Of a stretch of DNA of 48,854 bases, positions 1 to 8,842 are shown in pieces. This DNA comes from REEB481 sp964586595 (GTDB lineage Bacteria; Bacteroidota; Bacteroidia; NS11-12g; UBA955). Numbering within the stretch: the first letter of the stretch is position 1; each line of letters starts with the position of its first letter. The stretch spans positions 1-48,854 of the forward strand of contig CAZPHB010000017.1 of the NCBI GenBank assembly GCA_964586595.1, given 5' to 3'. A program made the translations under genes and the position numbers. The notes beneath the pieces were generated by a model. That model had not been told where the DNA came from. It did no database searches and saw only the letters and a list, made by a program, of their open reading frames with translations.

Positions 1-386
1 GCGTAGGTCATAGAAATCGAAGGGCTATCGGTGATCTCCTCCCCGCATCGCAAGCCTGCGGGGCAGGCTCGGAGCTTCCTTGGCATTTAGCGGCTTCTTG
101 CGGCGTTTAACGCCTCCCATCATTTGAGGCCGATCCTTTTGCGGCGTAGCTGAGTTGAGGTTGGTGGAATGTATCAAAATGGTTCTAGACAACCACGCCG
201 TTGTTGGTCATAGCTTGCGACATTGAGGTGCGCTGAATTTAGTTAAGCCCTGCATTCTTCAATTCAAAAGCAGATCCCTACACCAAATAGTGGCTAAAAA
301 TTATTTTGGACAGATGTATAATTAAATAATCATTTCGAGATTTTGATTTCTTCATCAAAGTCCTTAAACTTTGTATTAAATTAGCT
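1..386. other. Left-end region without a supportable gene
   Basis: I see no coding frame here with a recognisable product. The stretch is rich in small inverted repeats: competing hairpins at 41-68 and a short palindrome GGCGTT-T-AACGCC at 102-114. A reverse-strand frame of about 32 codons (ATGATGGGAGGC near 120, going left) is rich in Arg and Lys but has no support. The last 60 bases are AT-rich and contain AAACTTTG just before the gene at 387, a possible promoter -7 box. The region could be the decayed edge of a mobile or repetitive element, or a contig edge. That is inference. Confidence 0.5.
41..68. repeat. Overlapping, mutually exclusive hairpins
   Basis: CCCCGCA (41-47) can pair with TGCGGGG (57-63), and alternatively GCCTGC (54-59) pairs with GCAGGC (63-68) around a GGG loop. 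The two stems share bases, so only one can form at a time. This is seen directly. Such GC-rich hairpins are typical of dispersed intergenic repeats (REP-like). Whether this one is repeated elsewhere in the genome cannot be seen here. Confidence 0.5.
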
Positions 387-2027
387 ATGAAAAGAATTCT
401 ACACCTCCTCATCCTTTCAGGCTGTTTTTTCACGATCAAGGCACAGTCACCCCAGTACATCAACTACCAGGCAGCCTTGCGCAACGGCAGCGGCCAGGCG
501 CTGGCCAATCAGACGGTTACGCTGCGCTTGGGCATATATGAAGGCGCTGCAAGCACGGTTAAAGTTTTTGAAGAAACGCATGAACTGAGCACCAATGCGC
601 AGGGTGTGGTACATTGCCAGATCGGGAAAGGGAATCCCGTCCTCTCGACCACACTGAACGACATCAAATGGTCCAAAGGTATTTACAACCTCAAGGCCGA
701 GGTGAACAGCGGCGGTGGCTTTATCGATCTTGGGACTCAGCAGATGGTGAGTGTTCCTTACGCCCTATATAGTCAGAGTTCCAATTACAGCGATTTATCG
801 GGTTTGGCAGAAAACGCCAGGGAATACACCGGCAGTATCAACCCGGCCCAAATCACAGCAGGCGGCGCGAGCAAGGAGCAAATACTCCGGTGGAATGGCA
901 AAGAATGGACTCCGGGCAACGAATACAGAATGAAACCCGGACGGGGCATCAGCTTCGGCACCGGCGACAGCATCCACAGCTTATGGAATACCAATTCCCC
1001 GTTCAATACCAACATTTTCACTAACAACAGCGTAAGCGCCGGTATCGGTATTTCTGCACCCGAGGCAAAATTGCATGTGCAAACCAGTAATTCCTCTAAC
1101 CTAAATATCTCATCATTTCCTTCAGCGTTGCGCAGCGGCAAAACCTAGAGCGCAAGCTATTCCTATCTCCGCACGGGAACGTCCTTTGGCGCAGGTTGCG
1201 GCATTATTGGTTACGCAGAGGGCACAACAATCAATACAGATGCTACGGTTGGTGTTTATGGTAAAGCCAAACGCGGCACCTACACGTTCGGCGTTTATGC
1301 TGAAAACGTTGATACGACCAGGCTCAATTCGTTTGGCATTTACAACGAGACCAAGGGTTCTTTAGGCGGCGCCTATGGTATCTATAATATTAATTCCGGG
1401 CACAGCGGAAACGTTGTTTATGGATCATACAACTACGTGGACCTCACCACCAATAATACCACCGGCTATGGACTCTATTCAGGCATTGGAGGTGGCCCGG
1501 CAACCGGTACGAAATACGCAGCCGTTTTCGGGGGTAACGTATTCGTTTCCGGTGTACTCTCTAAATCTTCAGGCACCTTCCGCATTGACCATCCGCAAGA
1601 CCCGGAAAACAAATACCTGGTGCATAGTTTCGTGGAAAGCCCGGATATGATGAATGTGTACAACGGCAATATCATCACCGGCGCAGACGGCAAGGCTCTG
1701 GTAAGCCTGCCCGCCTATTTCGAAACCCTGAACCGCGATTTCCGCTACCAACTCACCGTAATCGGGCAGCCTGCACAGGCCTGGGTGTTGGAAGAAATCA
1801 AAGAGAACCAATTCAAAATTCAAACCGATAAGCCGAATGTGAAAGTAAGCTGGCAGGTGACCGGTGTGCGTCAGGATCCCTGGGCAGTGCAGCATCCTGT
1901 CATTCCTGAAGAGGAAAAATTACCGCAGGATAAAGGCAAATACCTGAATCCGGAAGTGTACGGCAAACCGGAAACGCAGGGCATCCATTACCACAAGCCA
2001 GATACCGGAAATATCAAAAAGCCATGA
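387..2027 (+). pseudogene. Exported surface (tail-fibre-like) protein interrupted by an in-frame TAG
   Basis: The frame starting at ATG 387 encodes a Sec signal peptide (MKRILHLLILSGCFFTIKAQ) followed by the PQYINYQAALRN-type N-terminal domain common in Bacteroidota surface proteins. It meets TAG at 1146-1148 after 253 codons. The same frame is then open without a gap for 292 more codons to TGA at 2025-2027. It continues as a Gly/Tyr-rich repeat stretch (GVYGKA, FGVYAE, FGIYNE, YGIYN) and a C-terminal domain beginning near FRIDHPQDPENKYLVHSF. Length and domain order fit one gene of 546 codons. One base change (for example CAG to TAG) or a sequencing error explains the break. If the stop is real, the product is a truncated 253-residue protein. 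The next gene starts inside this gene's stop codon (ATGA), so translation was probably coupled. Confidence 0.8.
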
Positions 2028-2521
2028 AAACAAGAACCATGAAACACCTATTCGGCATTCTTGCCTTAGCGTTCCTGGGTCAGACTATTTCCGCCCAGAC
2101 CCTGAGCCGCTCGGTGCTGGCCTCCGGAGGAAGCAGCTTCAGCAGTACCACGCTGCAGGCCGACTGGACCATTGGCGAAACCGTTGTCGGATTATTTAAC
2201 GGCAGCAATCTGTTGGTTTGTCAGGGCTTTCAACAAGGGCCAGATGCAGATGCAACTGCGGTAGAACAGCTCACGGCCATGCCTTTCAGTTTGTGGCCGA
2301 ATCCAACAACGGGAGCCATTACGCTGCAGCAGGAAGGTCCATCCGGCAATTTACCCGCCTCGGTATTGTGGAGTCCTGACGGCAGGTGCATCAGCATCCA
2401 CTGGGTGCAGAGCGGTGATGGAATCTGGCAATGCAACATCAGCCACTTGTCTGCCGGCACTTATCTATTGCACATCAAAGATGCTGAGCAAAGCAGGGTA
2501 TTGCGGGTAGTGAAGTACTAA
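2024..2521 (+). CDS. Small exported protein with T9SS sorting domain
   Basis: A 165-residue protein. A second ATG at 2039 gives a better signal peptide (MKHLFGILALAFLGQTISAQ), so that start is equally possible. The mature part begins with LSRSVLASGGSSF and contains ADWTIGETVVG, a pattern I associate with short Bacteroidota exported proteins. The last 75 or so residues are a type A T9SS sorting domain (LWPNPTTGAITLQ, then SAGTYLLHIKD and a basic end RVLRVVKY). The protein should cross the inner membrane by Sec and be placed on the surface or released by the Por secretion system. It overlaps the preceding gene by four bases, suggesting a shared transcript. Its specific function is unknown. Confidence 0.85.
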   Translation: MKTRTMKHLFGILALAFLGQTISAQTLSRSVLASGGSSFSSTTLQADWTIGETVVGLFNGSNLLVCQGFQQGPDADATAVEQLTAMPFSLWPNPTTGAITLQQEGPSGNLPASVLWSPDGRCISIHWVQSGDGIWQCNISHLSAGTYLLHIKDAEQSRVLRVVKY

Positions 2522-2574
2522 TTTGCATGCGCTGCGGGGCGCTGAGCCCATTACGTCCATGTTACAGGGAAACT

Positions 2575-3720
2575 TTAGCCCGGCACTTCCGTGCTGCCAT
2601 CGGCGTGTTTGGCGAAGCGGCCCTGATCGCGGGCATGCACCTGTCCGTATTTAGGCCAGGGCCAGCCTCCGAACTGCGTGGCATGGTAATCTTCAAATGC
2701 CTGCCTGATTTCATCCTTGCTGTTCATCACAAAGGGGCCGTACTGAATCACGGTTTCGCCGATGGGGCGGCCCTGCAATACCAGGATGCCCGCTTCTTTT
2801 TCACCTTTGCAGGAAATCACAATGTCGCGGTCGGGCAATACCTCGGCGGCATGGTAATGCGGCACTTCCTGATCACCGAGCATCAGCGTTTCGCCTTCGT
2901 AGAAATACAGCGTTCGGTTGATGCCTTCGGAACATTTAGGCAATGTCCAGGTGGCACCGGGCTGCATGATGATGTTCCAAACGGCCACTTCATTGACAGG
3001 ATCGGCAGCCCAACTGTTGGGCGGCGGTGCGGGCGCCTTATGGCCGTTCAGGGCGCCTGCCATCACTTCCACCACGGTGGTTTTTCCGGCGGCATCCGTT
3101 GCGTTTAATTTTGGAATGGTTTCGCCCCACAACATGCTGAAATGTGGATCAACCATTTTACTCCGGGCGGGCAGGTTCAACCAAATCTGAAACAGTTCCA
3201 TCGGATTGTCCTGGTCTTCCTTCAACAGCGGAAACATTTCCGAATGTTGCACACCCTTTCCTGCGGTCATCCACTGCACATCACCGTTGCCGTAACGACC
3301 GGCAGCGCCCATGGAATCGGCATGATCCACAAAGCCTTTGCGCACCACCGTAATGGTTTCAAAACCACGGTGCGGATGACCTGGAAAACCCGGAACCGTG
3401 TCGCCGTGGTACATGCGCCAGCCGTCTTTGATGATGAAATCATCACCGATGCTGCGCCCTGCCAGCGAGGCAGCCGGGCCCATTTCCGCGTTGCCTTTGG
3501 GAAAGAAGTCCTCGTGATGTACGCAAAACAGAAAGGGATCGGCGGTATCCCATTGAAAGCCGAGGGGGCGAATGTTTTTGACGCTGGGGATATTCATGGC
3601 TTCATTTTGCTCTTTGGCGAATAATTTAAACACTCCGGCAACAGGCACTACAAGTGCTGCAGAAACACCGGCAGCCATGCGGGCAATGAATCCTCTGCGG
3701 GGTACGTCTTTCCGGTTCAT
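2575..3720 (-). CDS. Pirin family protein with Tat-type signal
   Basis: A cupin-fold pirin of 381 residues. The metal-binding residues are visible: H115 and H117 in GHPHRGFET, and H159 and E161 in GVQHSEMF. Known pirins are iron proteins; some have quercetin 2,3-dioxygenase activity. I chose ATG 3720 over an in-frame ATG at 3795 because it opens directly with MNRKDVPRRGFIARMAAG, a twin-arginine motif followed by a hydrophobic stretch (residues 14-34). That is the form of a Tat signal. Most pirins are cytoplasmic, so an exported, pre-folded metalloprotein is unusual. The length exceeds the usual 230-300, partly because of the signal and a long C-terminal cupin. The adjacent gene at 3814 is divergent. 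Confidence is high for the family and moderate for export. Confidence 0.88.
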   Translation of the reverse strand: MNRKDVPRRGFIARMAAGVSAALVVPVAGVFKLFAKEQNEAMNIPSVKNIRPLGFQWDTADPFLFCVHHEDFFPKGNAEMGPAASLAGRSIGDDFIIKDGWRMYHGDTVPGFPGHPHRGFETITVVRKGFVDHADSMGAAGRYGNGDVQWMTAGKGVQHSEMFPLLKEDQDNPMELFQIWLNLPARSKMVDPHFSMLWGETIPKLNATDAAGKTTVVEVMAGALNGHKAPAPPPNSWAADPVNEVAVWNIIMQPGATWTLPKCSEGINRTLYFYEGETLMLGDQEVPHYHAAEVLPDRDIVISCKGEKEAGILVLQGRPIGETVIQYGPFVMNSKDEIRQAFEDYHATQFGGWPWPKYGQVHARDQGRFAKHADGSTEVPG

Positions 3721-3801
3721 GGTGCTGTTTTTCTTTACAAAACAAATAGATCCTGCGCTGGTTTGGCTGCATGAGCGCCTGCGCACGCTCAGCAAAAAAC
3801 C

Positions 3802-3809
3802 TAACTTCG
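3802..3809 (+). promoter_or_regulatory. Promoter -7 box of the AttH-like gene
   Basis: TAACTTCG differs by one base from the Bacteroidota -7 consensus TAnnTTTG and ends four bases before ATG 3814. Transcription would start at about the A of the start codon. Inferred from the motif only. Confidence 0.4.
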
Positions 3810-3813
3810 CAAT

Positions 3814-4902
3814 ATGAAACGAACGGGTGTATCGGCTCTTGTGGGTTTGCTTTGTGCCATAGGACTGAGTTCATGCATGCACCTGAGTGTTTTTTCCGCC
3901 GACCGGGAACACCGGCAGGTAGGTGATCAAGGTGATGTACGCGCGATATTCCTAAAACCACTGAGGCGAAATTCCCTGGAATGGTGGTACCTGAATGGCC
4001 ACCTGCAGGACAGCAGCGAAAACAGCTACGCCTTTCATTCGGCCTTGTTCCGTCGCTACAGCTTCCCCTACGGCTACCGCTGGATGCTGAACACGGCATT
4101 CTCTGATATCGCGGCAGATACCACTTACCGCAGCTACGAAATCTTCCGCAAACGCCATGCGGTGCGCAGCATCTTTGGCTACGACAGCAAATCCTTTCAG
4201 ATTGGCAACCACCAACACCAGCTGCAGATTGACCCGCAGCAACTGAAGGCTCAATATTGGCTGGATGTTTTCAGCGGAAGCATTGAAGCACGTCCGCAAA
4301 CGCCCTTGATGGCGCAGGCGCCCAAAGGCATGATGACCTACATGGACGGCATGCAGGCAGGCTACCTGAGCTATCCGTTTCTGCAACTGAACGGAAATTT
4401 ACAGCTTCAGGGGAAACCCGTGACGGTTCAGGGCGAAGGCTGGTTCGACCGGCAGTGGAATGCGCTTGAACTCACGAAAAAGAAATATCGCTGGGATTGG
4501 CTGAGCATCAGCACAGACCAATTCAAGCTGATGATATTCCGCACCGTGAACGCACGCAAGGGGGAAGAACAGGTGCAGGGCAGCTGGATGAATCCCGACG
4601 GCAGCATCAGCTACCTGAACGGTGATTCCATTTTGCTGCATGCCGATGAATTTTGGACAAGTCCGCAGAGTGGCCGCAGCTATCCCATGCAGTGGCAGGT
4701 GCTCATTCCGTCGCGAAAACTGCGTGCCTGCGTAGATGCCCGCATCCACAACGGCGAGCTGGCGTTGCATGCCCTGGGCCAGAATTTCATGACCTATTGG
4801 GAAGGCCCCTGCAGCGTTTGGGGCGTTTACGGTGAAAGAACCCTGGAGGGAAAAGGGTTTCTGGAAATGACCAATGCGCCGCCGGCAGGGAAACCACGCT
4901 GA
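3814..4902 (+). CDS. Lipoprotein of the AttH/CrtC lipocalin-like family
   Basis: A 362-residue protein with a lipoprotein signal (hydrophobic residues 6-20, lipobox GLSSC, lipidated C21). The family signature EWWYLNGHL lies at residues 56-64, and GWFDRQWNALEL and YRWDWLSI follow in the second half. These are hallmarks of the AttH / hydroxyneurosporene-synthase-like (CrtC) fold, two lipocalin-like barrels. Bacterial members are usually envelope lipoproteins of unknown substrate; a carotenoid hydratase role is known only for some. No carotenoid gene is nearby, so I would not assign that reaction. The gene is divergent from the pirin and precedes the aldolase gene by a short gap that holds the aldolase's own promoter. 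Confidence 0.82.
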   Translation: MKRTGVSALVGLLCAIGLSSCMHLSVFSADREHRQVGDQGDVRAIFLKPLRRNSLEWWYLNGHLQDSSENSYAFHSALFRRYSFPYGYRWMLNTAFSDIAADTTYRSYEIFRKRHAVRSIFGYDSKSFQIGNHQHQLQIDPQQLKAQYWLDVFSGSIEARPQTPLMAQAPKGMMTYMDGMQAGYLSYPFLQLNGNLQLQGKPVTVQGEGWFDRQWNALELTKKKYRWDWLSISTDQFKLMIFRTVNARKGEEQVQGSWMNPDGSISYLNGDSILLHADEFWTSPQSGRSYPMQWQVLIPSRKLRACVDARIHNGELALHALGQNFMTYWEGPCSVWGVYGERTLEGKGFLEMTNAPPAGKPR

Positions 4903-4906
4903 GGCC

Positions 4907-4936
4907 TTTGCACAATCCTTGCCACCTGTATCTTTG
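4907..4936 (+). promoter_or_regulatory. Consensus Bacteroidota promoter for the aldolase operon
   Basis: TTTG (4907-4910), an 18-base spacer, then TATCTTTG (4929-4936) matches the TTTG / TAnnTTTG primary promoter of Bacteroidota very well. Transcription should start near 4941, giving a leader of roughly 12 bases before ATG 4953. Confidence 0.7.
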
Positions 4937-4952
4937 TGGAAGCAAGAGCAAC

Positions 4953-5612
4953 ATGAAATTCTTTATTGATACCGCCAACCTGGAACAAATCAGAGAAGCC
5001 AACGAACTGGGCATTCTCGACGGGGTAACCACCAATCCTTCGCTCATGGCCAAAGAAGGCATCACCGGCGATGCTGCTGTGATGGCGCATTACCGCACCA
5101 TCTGCGAAATCGTGGACGGACCCGTGAGCGCTGAAGTGATCAGCACCACCTTCGCCGAAATGGTGGAAGAAGGCAAAAAGCTGGCGGCCATACATCCGAA
5201 CATCGTAGTGAAGGTGCCCATGATTCGCGACGGCATCAAAGCGATCAGCTGGTTCACCGCCAACGGCATCAAAACAAATTGTACCCTTGTATTCAGCGCC
5301 GGTCAGGCCATCCTGGCAGCCAAGGCAGGTGCAACGTATTTGTCTCCGTTCATCGGCCGCATTGACGATATGAACTGGGACGGTATGGAACTGATTGCCC
5401 AGATTGCCGACATCTACGAAATACAGGGTTTTGAAACACAGATTCTGGCAGCCAGCATCCGCAATCCATTGCATATAGTAAAATCTGCAGAAGCCGGCGC
5501 GCACGTGGCCACTTGTCCGCTCAGCGCCATCCTGGGTTTGCTCAAGCATCCGCTCACCGACATCGGCCTGCAACAATTCCTGGCAGACCACGCCAAGGCT
5601 TCCGGTAAATAA
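4953..5612 (+). CDS. Fructose-6-phosphate aldolase / transaldolase (TalC/Fsa type)
   Basis: A 219-residue class I aldolase, the usual size for the small decameric TalC/Fsa subfamily. Family residues are visible: D6 in FIDTANL, N28 in GVTTNPS, the Schiff-base lysine K87 in NIVVKVP, and LAASIRNP near residue 170. It either transfers dihydroxyacetone units between sugar phosphates in the pentose phosphate pathway or cleaves fructose 6-phosphate; sequence alone does not decide. I chose ATG 4953 because the frame upstream of it contains a strong promoter (4929-4936), and MKFFIDTANLEQI is the family's N-terminus. The beta-helix gene starts eight bases after its stop, so the two are probably co-transcribed. 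Confidence 0.93.
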   Translation: MKFFIDTANLEQIREANELGILDGVTTNPSLMAKEGITGDAAVMAHYRTICEIVDGPVSAEVISTTFAEMVEEGKKLAAIHPNIVVKVPMIRDGIKAISWFTANGIKTNCTLVFSAGQAILAAKAGATYLSPFIGRIDDMNWDGMELIAQIADIYEIQGFETQILAASIRNPLHIVKSAEAGAHVATCPLSAILGLLKHPLTDIGLQQFLADHAKASGK

Positions 5613-5620
5613 CAAACCTC

Positions 5621-7402
5621 ATGCGCGCTCCGGTAATTATCTTGTTCCTCGTTTCGTTCCTGCCTTTCACCACAGGCGTGACCAAGGCGCAATCCTTGCC
5701 TGCGGAACGAAGTTCAGACTGGAAGCGCAGCGTGGCGCAGTGCCGCATCGAACTTCCGAAGAAAACCATCAACTTCCTGCAGGCAGGCGGCAACAACCAA
5801 GGCAACGGTTTCAATGATTCGCTGATGGATGCCCTGCTGTCTAAGGTAAATCCCGATTCAGGATTATTGATTTATTTCCCCGCCGGCACGTATCGATTTA
5901 AATCGGACATACGCCTGCCTTCGCATACGGTTTTGCAAGGGGTAAATGCGTCGCAAACCATCCTGAAATTCAACCTGGGTGGCAGCGGAAACCCCATCGA
6001 AATCACGGGCAAACCCAAAACCAACTACCTTATGCTGAACGCTGATGCCCTGCGCAACACGCAAGGTTTGAAACTCAAGGATTCAGGCATTGTGCAGCCG
6101 GGCGAACTGGTGTACCTGCTTGACGACGACAGCACTTTGGTAACTTCTACCTGGGCGTTTGGCTCAGCCGGTCAGATGGTGAAGGTGGATTCCGTGAAGG
6201 GAAAAACCTTGTTTCTGAGCAGCGCACTTCGACGTGATTTTCTGCTGAACAAACGGGCGAAAATTTTGCGCATCACACCCGTGGAGCATGCGGGCCTGGA
6301 ATACCTGAGCATCGTTCGGGAAGATGCCACCAGCGGGCAGACAAGCAACATCAACATGGAATACTCCACCCAGTGTTTTGTGCGCTGCGTGGAAAGCTAC
6401 AACTGCAACTTCGCCCATGTGGCCCTTTCTTATTCTGCCTTCAACACTGTAACAGGGAGCTATTTTAAAGACGGCTTTTCTTATGGAAGCGGAGGAAAAG
6501 CTTATGGTGCCGCGGTACAATTTGCAAGCAGCGACTGTTACATCTACAACAATGTTTTCCGCAAACTGCGGCATTCCGTTTTGCTACAATCCGGTGCCAA
6601 TGGGAACGTAATCGGGTACAACTACTCCATAGAACCTTACTGGACGGATGTAAGTCTTCCTTCCAATTCAGCGGGCGACCTGGTGCTGCACGGAAACTAT
6701 CCCTATGGCAACCTGTTCGAAGGAAATATTGTGCAGAACATTGTAATCGACAATTCGCACGGCATCAACGGACCTTACAACACCTTCCACCGAAACCGCG
6801 CTGAATTGTACGGGGTGTTCATGAACAATGGCGCCGGAAGCAGCGTAAACCTGATTGCCAACGAGGTTACCGGAACCGGCTTTCTTCAAGGTATGTTCAC
6901 CCTCACCGGAAGCAATCACTTTGTGTATGGGAACAATGTGAAAGGCACGCTGTACGACCCAGGAACCGGCAACGAAGCGGATACCAGCCTGTACGGTGCC
7001 CAACCTGAAGCGTTTTACGCAAAAACAAATACGGCCTGGCCGCCTATTGGCACATTCAGCAAATTCAATACGCTAAACACATCAAGCAAGGCACGCTACC
7101 TTGTTTCGGCTTATACTTCCTGTGCGTTTGCATTTACCCAAAACCTGGTGGAAGCTGCATTGGGTGGGCCGCAGGACGATCTGCACCTGCATCCCAACCC
7201 ATGCATCAACCTGATTCACCTGTCTGAGGGCCGCGCAGGAGATCAAATACGCATCCGTGACCTGATGGGCCGCCTGATTTCCGAACACGTGCTGACGGAC
7301 ACGTCCGATATTGATGTACAACATCTTCCCAACGGAGTATATTTTTTGGAAAGCCTGCGTGATGGCAACATCCGCAGCTCCAGGCTGGTGAAAGGATCCT
7401 GA
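5621..7402 (+). CDS. Secreted right-handed beta-helix protein (pectate-lyase-like) with T9SS sorting domain
   Basis: A 593-residue exported protein with signal peptide MRAPVIILFLVSFLPFTTG...KAQ. Residues near 55-110 (LQAGGNNQGNG, then YFPAGTYRF and LPSHTVLQGV) are the start of a pectate-lyase-3 / glycosyl-hydrolase-28-type beta-helix. Repeated Asn- and Gly-rich coils follow (NVIGYN, NLFEGNIVQN, GPYNTFHRN). The last 75 residues carry a T9SS sorting domain (LHPNPCINLIHL, LPNGVYFLESL). A role on extracellular polysaccharide is likely from the fold, but I cannot name catalytic residues or a substrate. Its place behind a sugar-phosphate aldolase hints at carbohydrate use. That is inference. Confidence 0.82.
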   Translation: MRAPVIILFLVSFLPFTTGVTKAQSLPAERSSDWKRSVAQCRIELPKKTINFLQAGGNNQGNGFNDSLMDALLSKVNPDSGLLIYFPAGTYRFKSDIRLPSHTVLQGVNASQTILKFNLGGSGNPIEITGKPKTNYLMLNADALRNTQGLKLKDSGIVQPGELVYLLDDDSTLVTSTWAFGSAGQMVKVDSVKGKTLFLSSALRRDFLLNKRAKILRITPVEHAGLEYLSIVREDATSGQTSNINMEYSTQCFVRCVESYNCNFAHVALSYSAFNTVTGSYFKDGFSYGSGGKAYGAAVQFASSDCYIYNNVFRKLRHSVLLQSGANGNVIGYNYSIEPYWTDVSLPSNSAGDLVLHGNYPYGNLFEGNIVQNIVIDNSHGINGPYNTFHRNRAELYGVFMNNGAGSSVNLIANEVTGTGFLQGMFTLTGSNHFVYGNNVKGTLYDPGTGNEADTSLYGAQPEAFYAKTNTAWPPIGTFSKFNTLNTSSKARYLVSAYTSCAFAFTQNLVEAALGGPQDDLHLHPNPCINLIHLSEGRAGDQIRIRDLMGRLISEHVLTDTSDIDVQHLPNGVYFLESLRDGNIRSSRLVKGS

Positions 7403-7416
7403 AAAACTGTTGACTT

Positions 7417-7962
7417 TTATTTCCGCGCCGTGTAGATGATGGCCGGAGGCAGGTTCAGTAAGGCGAATTTGGTTTTTAAGGCCGGAAAAAAGCGGCGAAC
7501 CAGGCCAAGATCTCTTCTGGAATATTGATACTGAAGAAACAGGCCACCGGACTTTAACGCTGTTGCGCTGGCCTCAAGGATTTCGTTTTTCACCGCAGTG
7601 GGCATCATAGCCAATGGCAAACTGGAAACCACCACGTCCACGCTTCCCGGAAGAAAATCATGCGCGATGTCGGCGGCAGAACCGTGTTTCAACGTAAACC
7701 TTCTGTCGTGGATTTGCTGTTGCAGCAAATGGTAAAACGCATCGTTGATTTCGTATGCCGCCAGGCTGCTTTGCGGGTTCATGTGCTTGAGGATGGCGCG
7801 GGTAAAGTTGCCGCTTCCGGGACCCAGTTCAACCACAGTAAGCGTTCGGTTGAAGTCCACCGGCTGCAACATTTGGTTCACCAGAAAACGTGAACTTCCT
7901 GCTACCGCACCCACATTTCTGAAGTTGGAGATGGCCTGATGGATGAAACCAAATACTGACAT
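7417..7962 (-). CDS. SAM-dependent methyltransferase, phospholipid N-methyltransferase-like
   Basis: A 181-residue class I methyltransferase. FRNVGAVAGSSRFL (15-27) followed by VVELGPGSGNFT (43-54) is the arrangement of bacterial PmtA-type phosphatidylethanolamine N-methyltransferases and the related KsgA-like fold. VVVSSLPLAMMP is the expected post-motif acidic/aromatic region. PmtA enzymes methylate phosphatidylethanolamine at the inner membrane; annotated relatives are sometimes called rRNA adenine dimethylase-like, and sequence does not settle the substrate. The gene stands alone, convergent with the beta-helix gene. A perfect 12-base palindrome sits one base upstream of its ATG. Confidence 0.8.
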   Translation of the reverse strand: MSVFGFIHQAISNFRNVGAVAGSSRFLVNQMLQPVDFNRTLTVVELGPGSGNFTRAILKHMNPQSSLAAYEINDAFYHLLQQQIHDRRFTLKHGSAADIAHDFLPGSVDVVVSSLPLAMMPTAVKNEILEASATALKSGGLFLQYQYSRRDLGLVRRFFPALKTKFALLNLPPAIIYTARK

Positions 7963-7963
7963 T

Positions 7964-7975
7964 TTAAGCGCTTAA
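7964..7975. promoter_or_regulatory. Palindrome TTAAGCGCTTAA before the methyltransferase start
   Basis: A perfect 12-base palindrome ends one base from the ATG at 7962. Its position over the start region would suit an operator. It may also be chance, and no regulator is visible nearby. Confidence 0.3.
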
Positions 7976-8020
7976 GGGCAGTGAGTGGGTGTATTGAAGC
8001 CGGAAATATAATTAAACGAC

Positions 8021-8836
8021 TTAATACTGCTCTTGCTGATTGGGGAAATCGCCAGACTTCACGTCATTGATGTAGCTTCCCACGGCCTGTTTGATTTCGT
8101 CGTACAGGTTGAGGTAGCGCCTGAGGAAGCGAGGGGAAAACTCGTTATTGATGCCCAACATGTCGTGCACCACCAGCACCTGTCCGTCCACTTCGCCGCC
8201 GGCACCAATGCCAATCACGGGAATACGCAGGCTGCGCGCCACTTTTCCGGCCAGGGCCGAAGGTATTTTTTCGAGCACCAGCGCAAAGCAGCCGGCTTCT
8301 TCCAGCAAGCGGGCATCGCGGATCAGCTTTTCGGCCTCCAGCTCTTCGGTAGCGCGCACATTGTAGGTTCCGAACTTATAAATGCTTTGGGGCGTAAGTC
8401 CCAAGTGCCCCATCACCGGCACACCGGCCGTGAGGATGCGTTTCACGCCTTCCAGCACTTCTTCGCCACCTTCCATTTTCACGGCATGCGCTCCGCTTTC
8501 TTTCATGATGCGGATGGCACTGTTCAGCGCCTCCTTGCTGTTTCCCTGATAGCTTCCAAAGGGAAGATCGACAACCACCAGCGCACGGTCGGTTCCGCGA
8601 ACCACAGAACCGGCATGATAAATCATTTGATCCAGCGTGATGGGGAGGGTTGTTTCATGGCCTGCCATCACATTGCTGGCGCTGTCGCCAACAAGTATTA
8701 CGTCGATACCTGCATGATCAACCATGCGGGCCATGGAGAAATCATACGCGGTAAGCATGGAAATTTTCTCTCCGCGTTCCTTCATTTCCTGAAGCACATG
8801 CGTGGTGACCTTTCTGATGGTTTTATGAACGCTCAT
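8021..8836 (-). CDS. panB: 3-methyl-2-oxobutanoate hydroxymethyltransferase
   Basis: Ketopantoate hydroxymethyltransferase, the first committed step of pantothenate (coenzyme A) synthesis. It adds a hydroxymethyl group from methylene-tetrahydrofolate to 2-oxoisovalerate. The 271-residue length is standard. Metal and substrate residues are visible at D51 (ILVGDSAS), D90 (VVDLPFGSY) and E122 (VKMEGG), with the catalytic-glutamate segment ALVLEKIP near residue 190. It starts six bases after the stop of the upstream coiled-coil gene on the same strand, so it is probably read from that gene's promoter. No other pan gene is in the window. Confidence 0.97.
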   Translation of the reverse strand: MSVHKTIRKVTTHVLQEMKERGEKISMLTAYDFSMARMVDHAGIDVILVGDSASNVMAGHETTLPITLDQMIYHAGSVVRGTDRALVVVDLPFGSYQGNSKEALNSAIRIMKESGAHAVKMEGGEEVLEGVKRILTAGVPVMGHLGLTPQSIYKFGTYNVRATEELEAEKLIRDARLLEEAGCFALVLEKIPSALAGKVARSLRIPVIGIGAGGEVDGQVLVVHDMLGINNEFSPRFLRRYLNLYDEIKQAVGSYINDVKSGDFPNQQEQY

Positions 8837-8842
8837 GCCAGT

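Noticed and set aside
6..213. GGTCATAG occurring at 6 and again at 206, 200 bases apart
   Set aside because: Eight bases with no wider similarity is within chance.
3814..4902. Carotenoid hydratase (CrtC) function
   Set aside because: The AttH/CrtC fold fits, but the lipoprotein signal and lack of carotenoid genes do not support that reaction.
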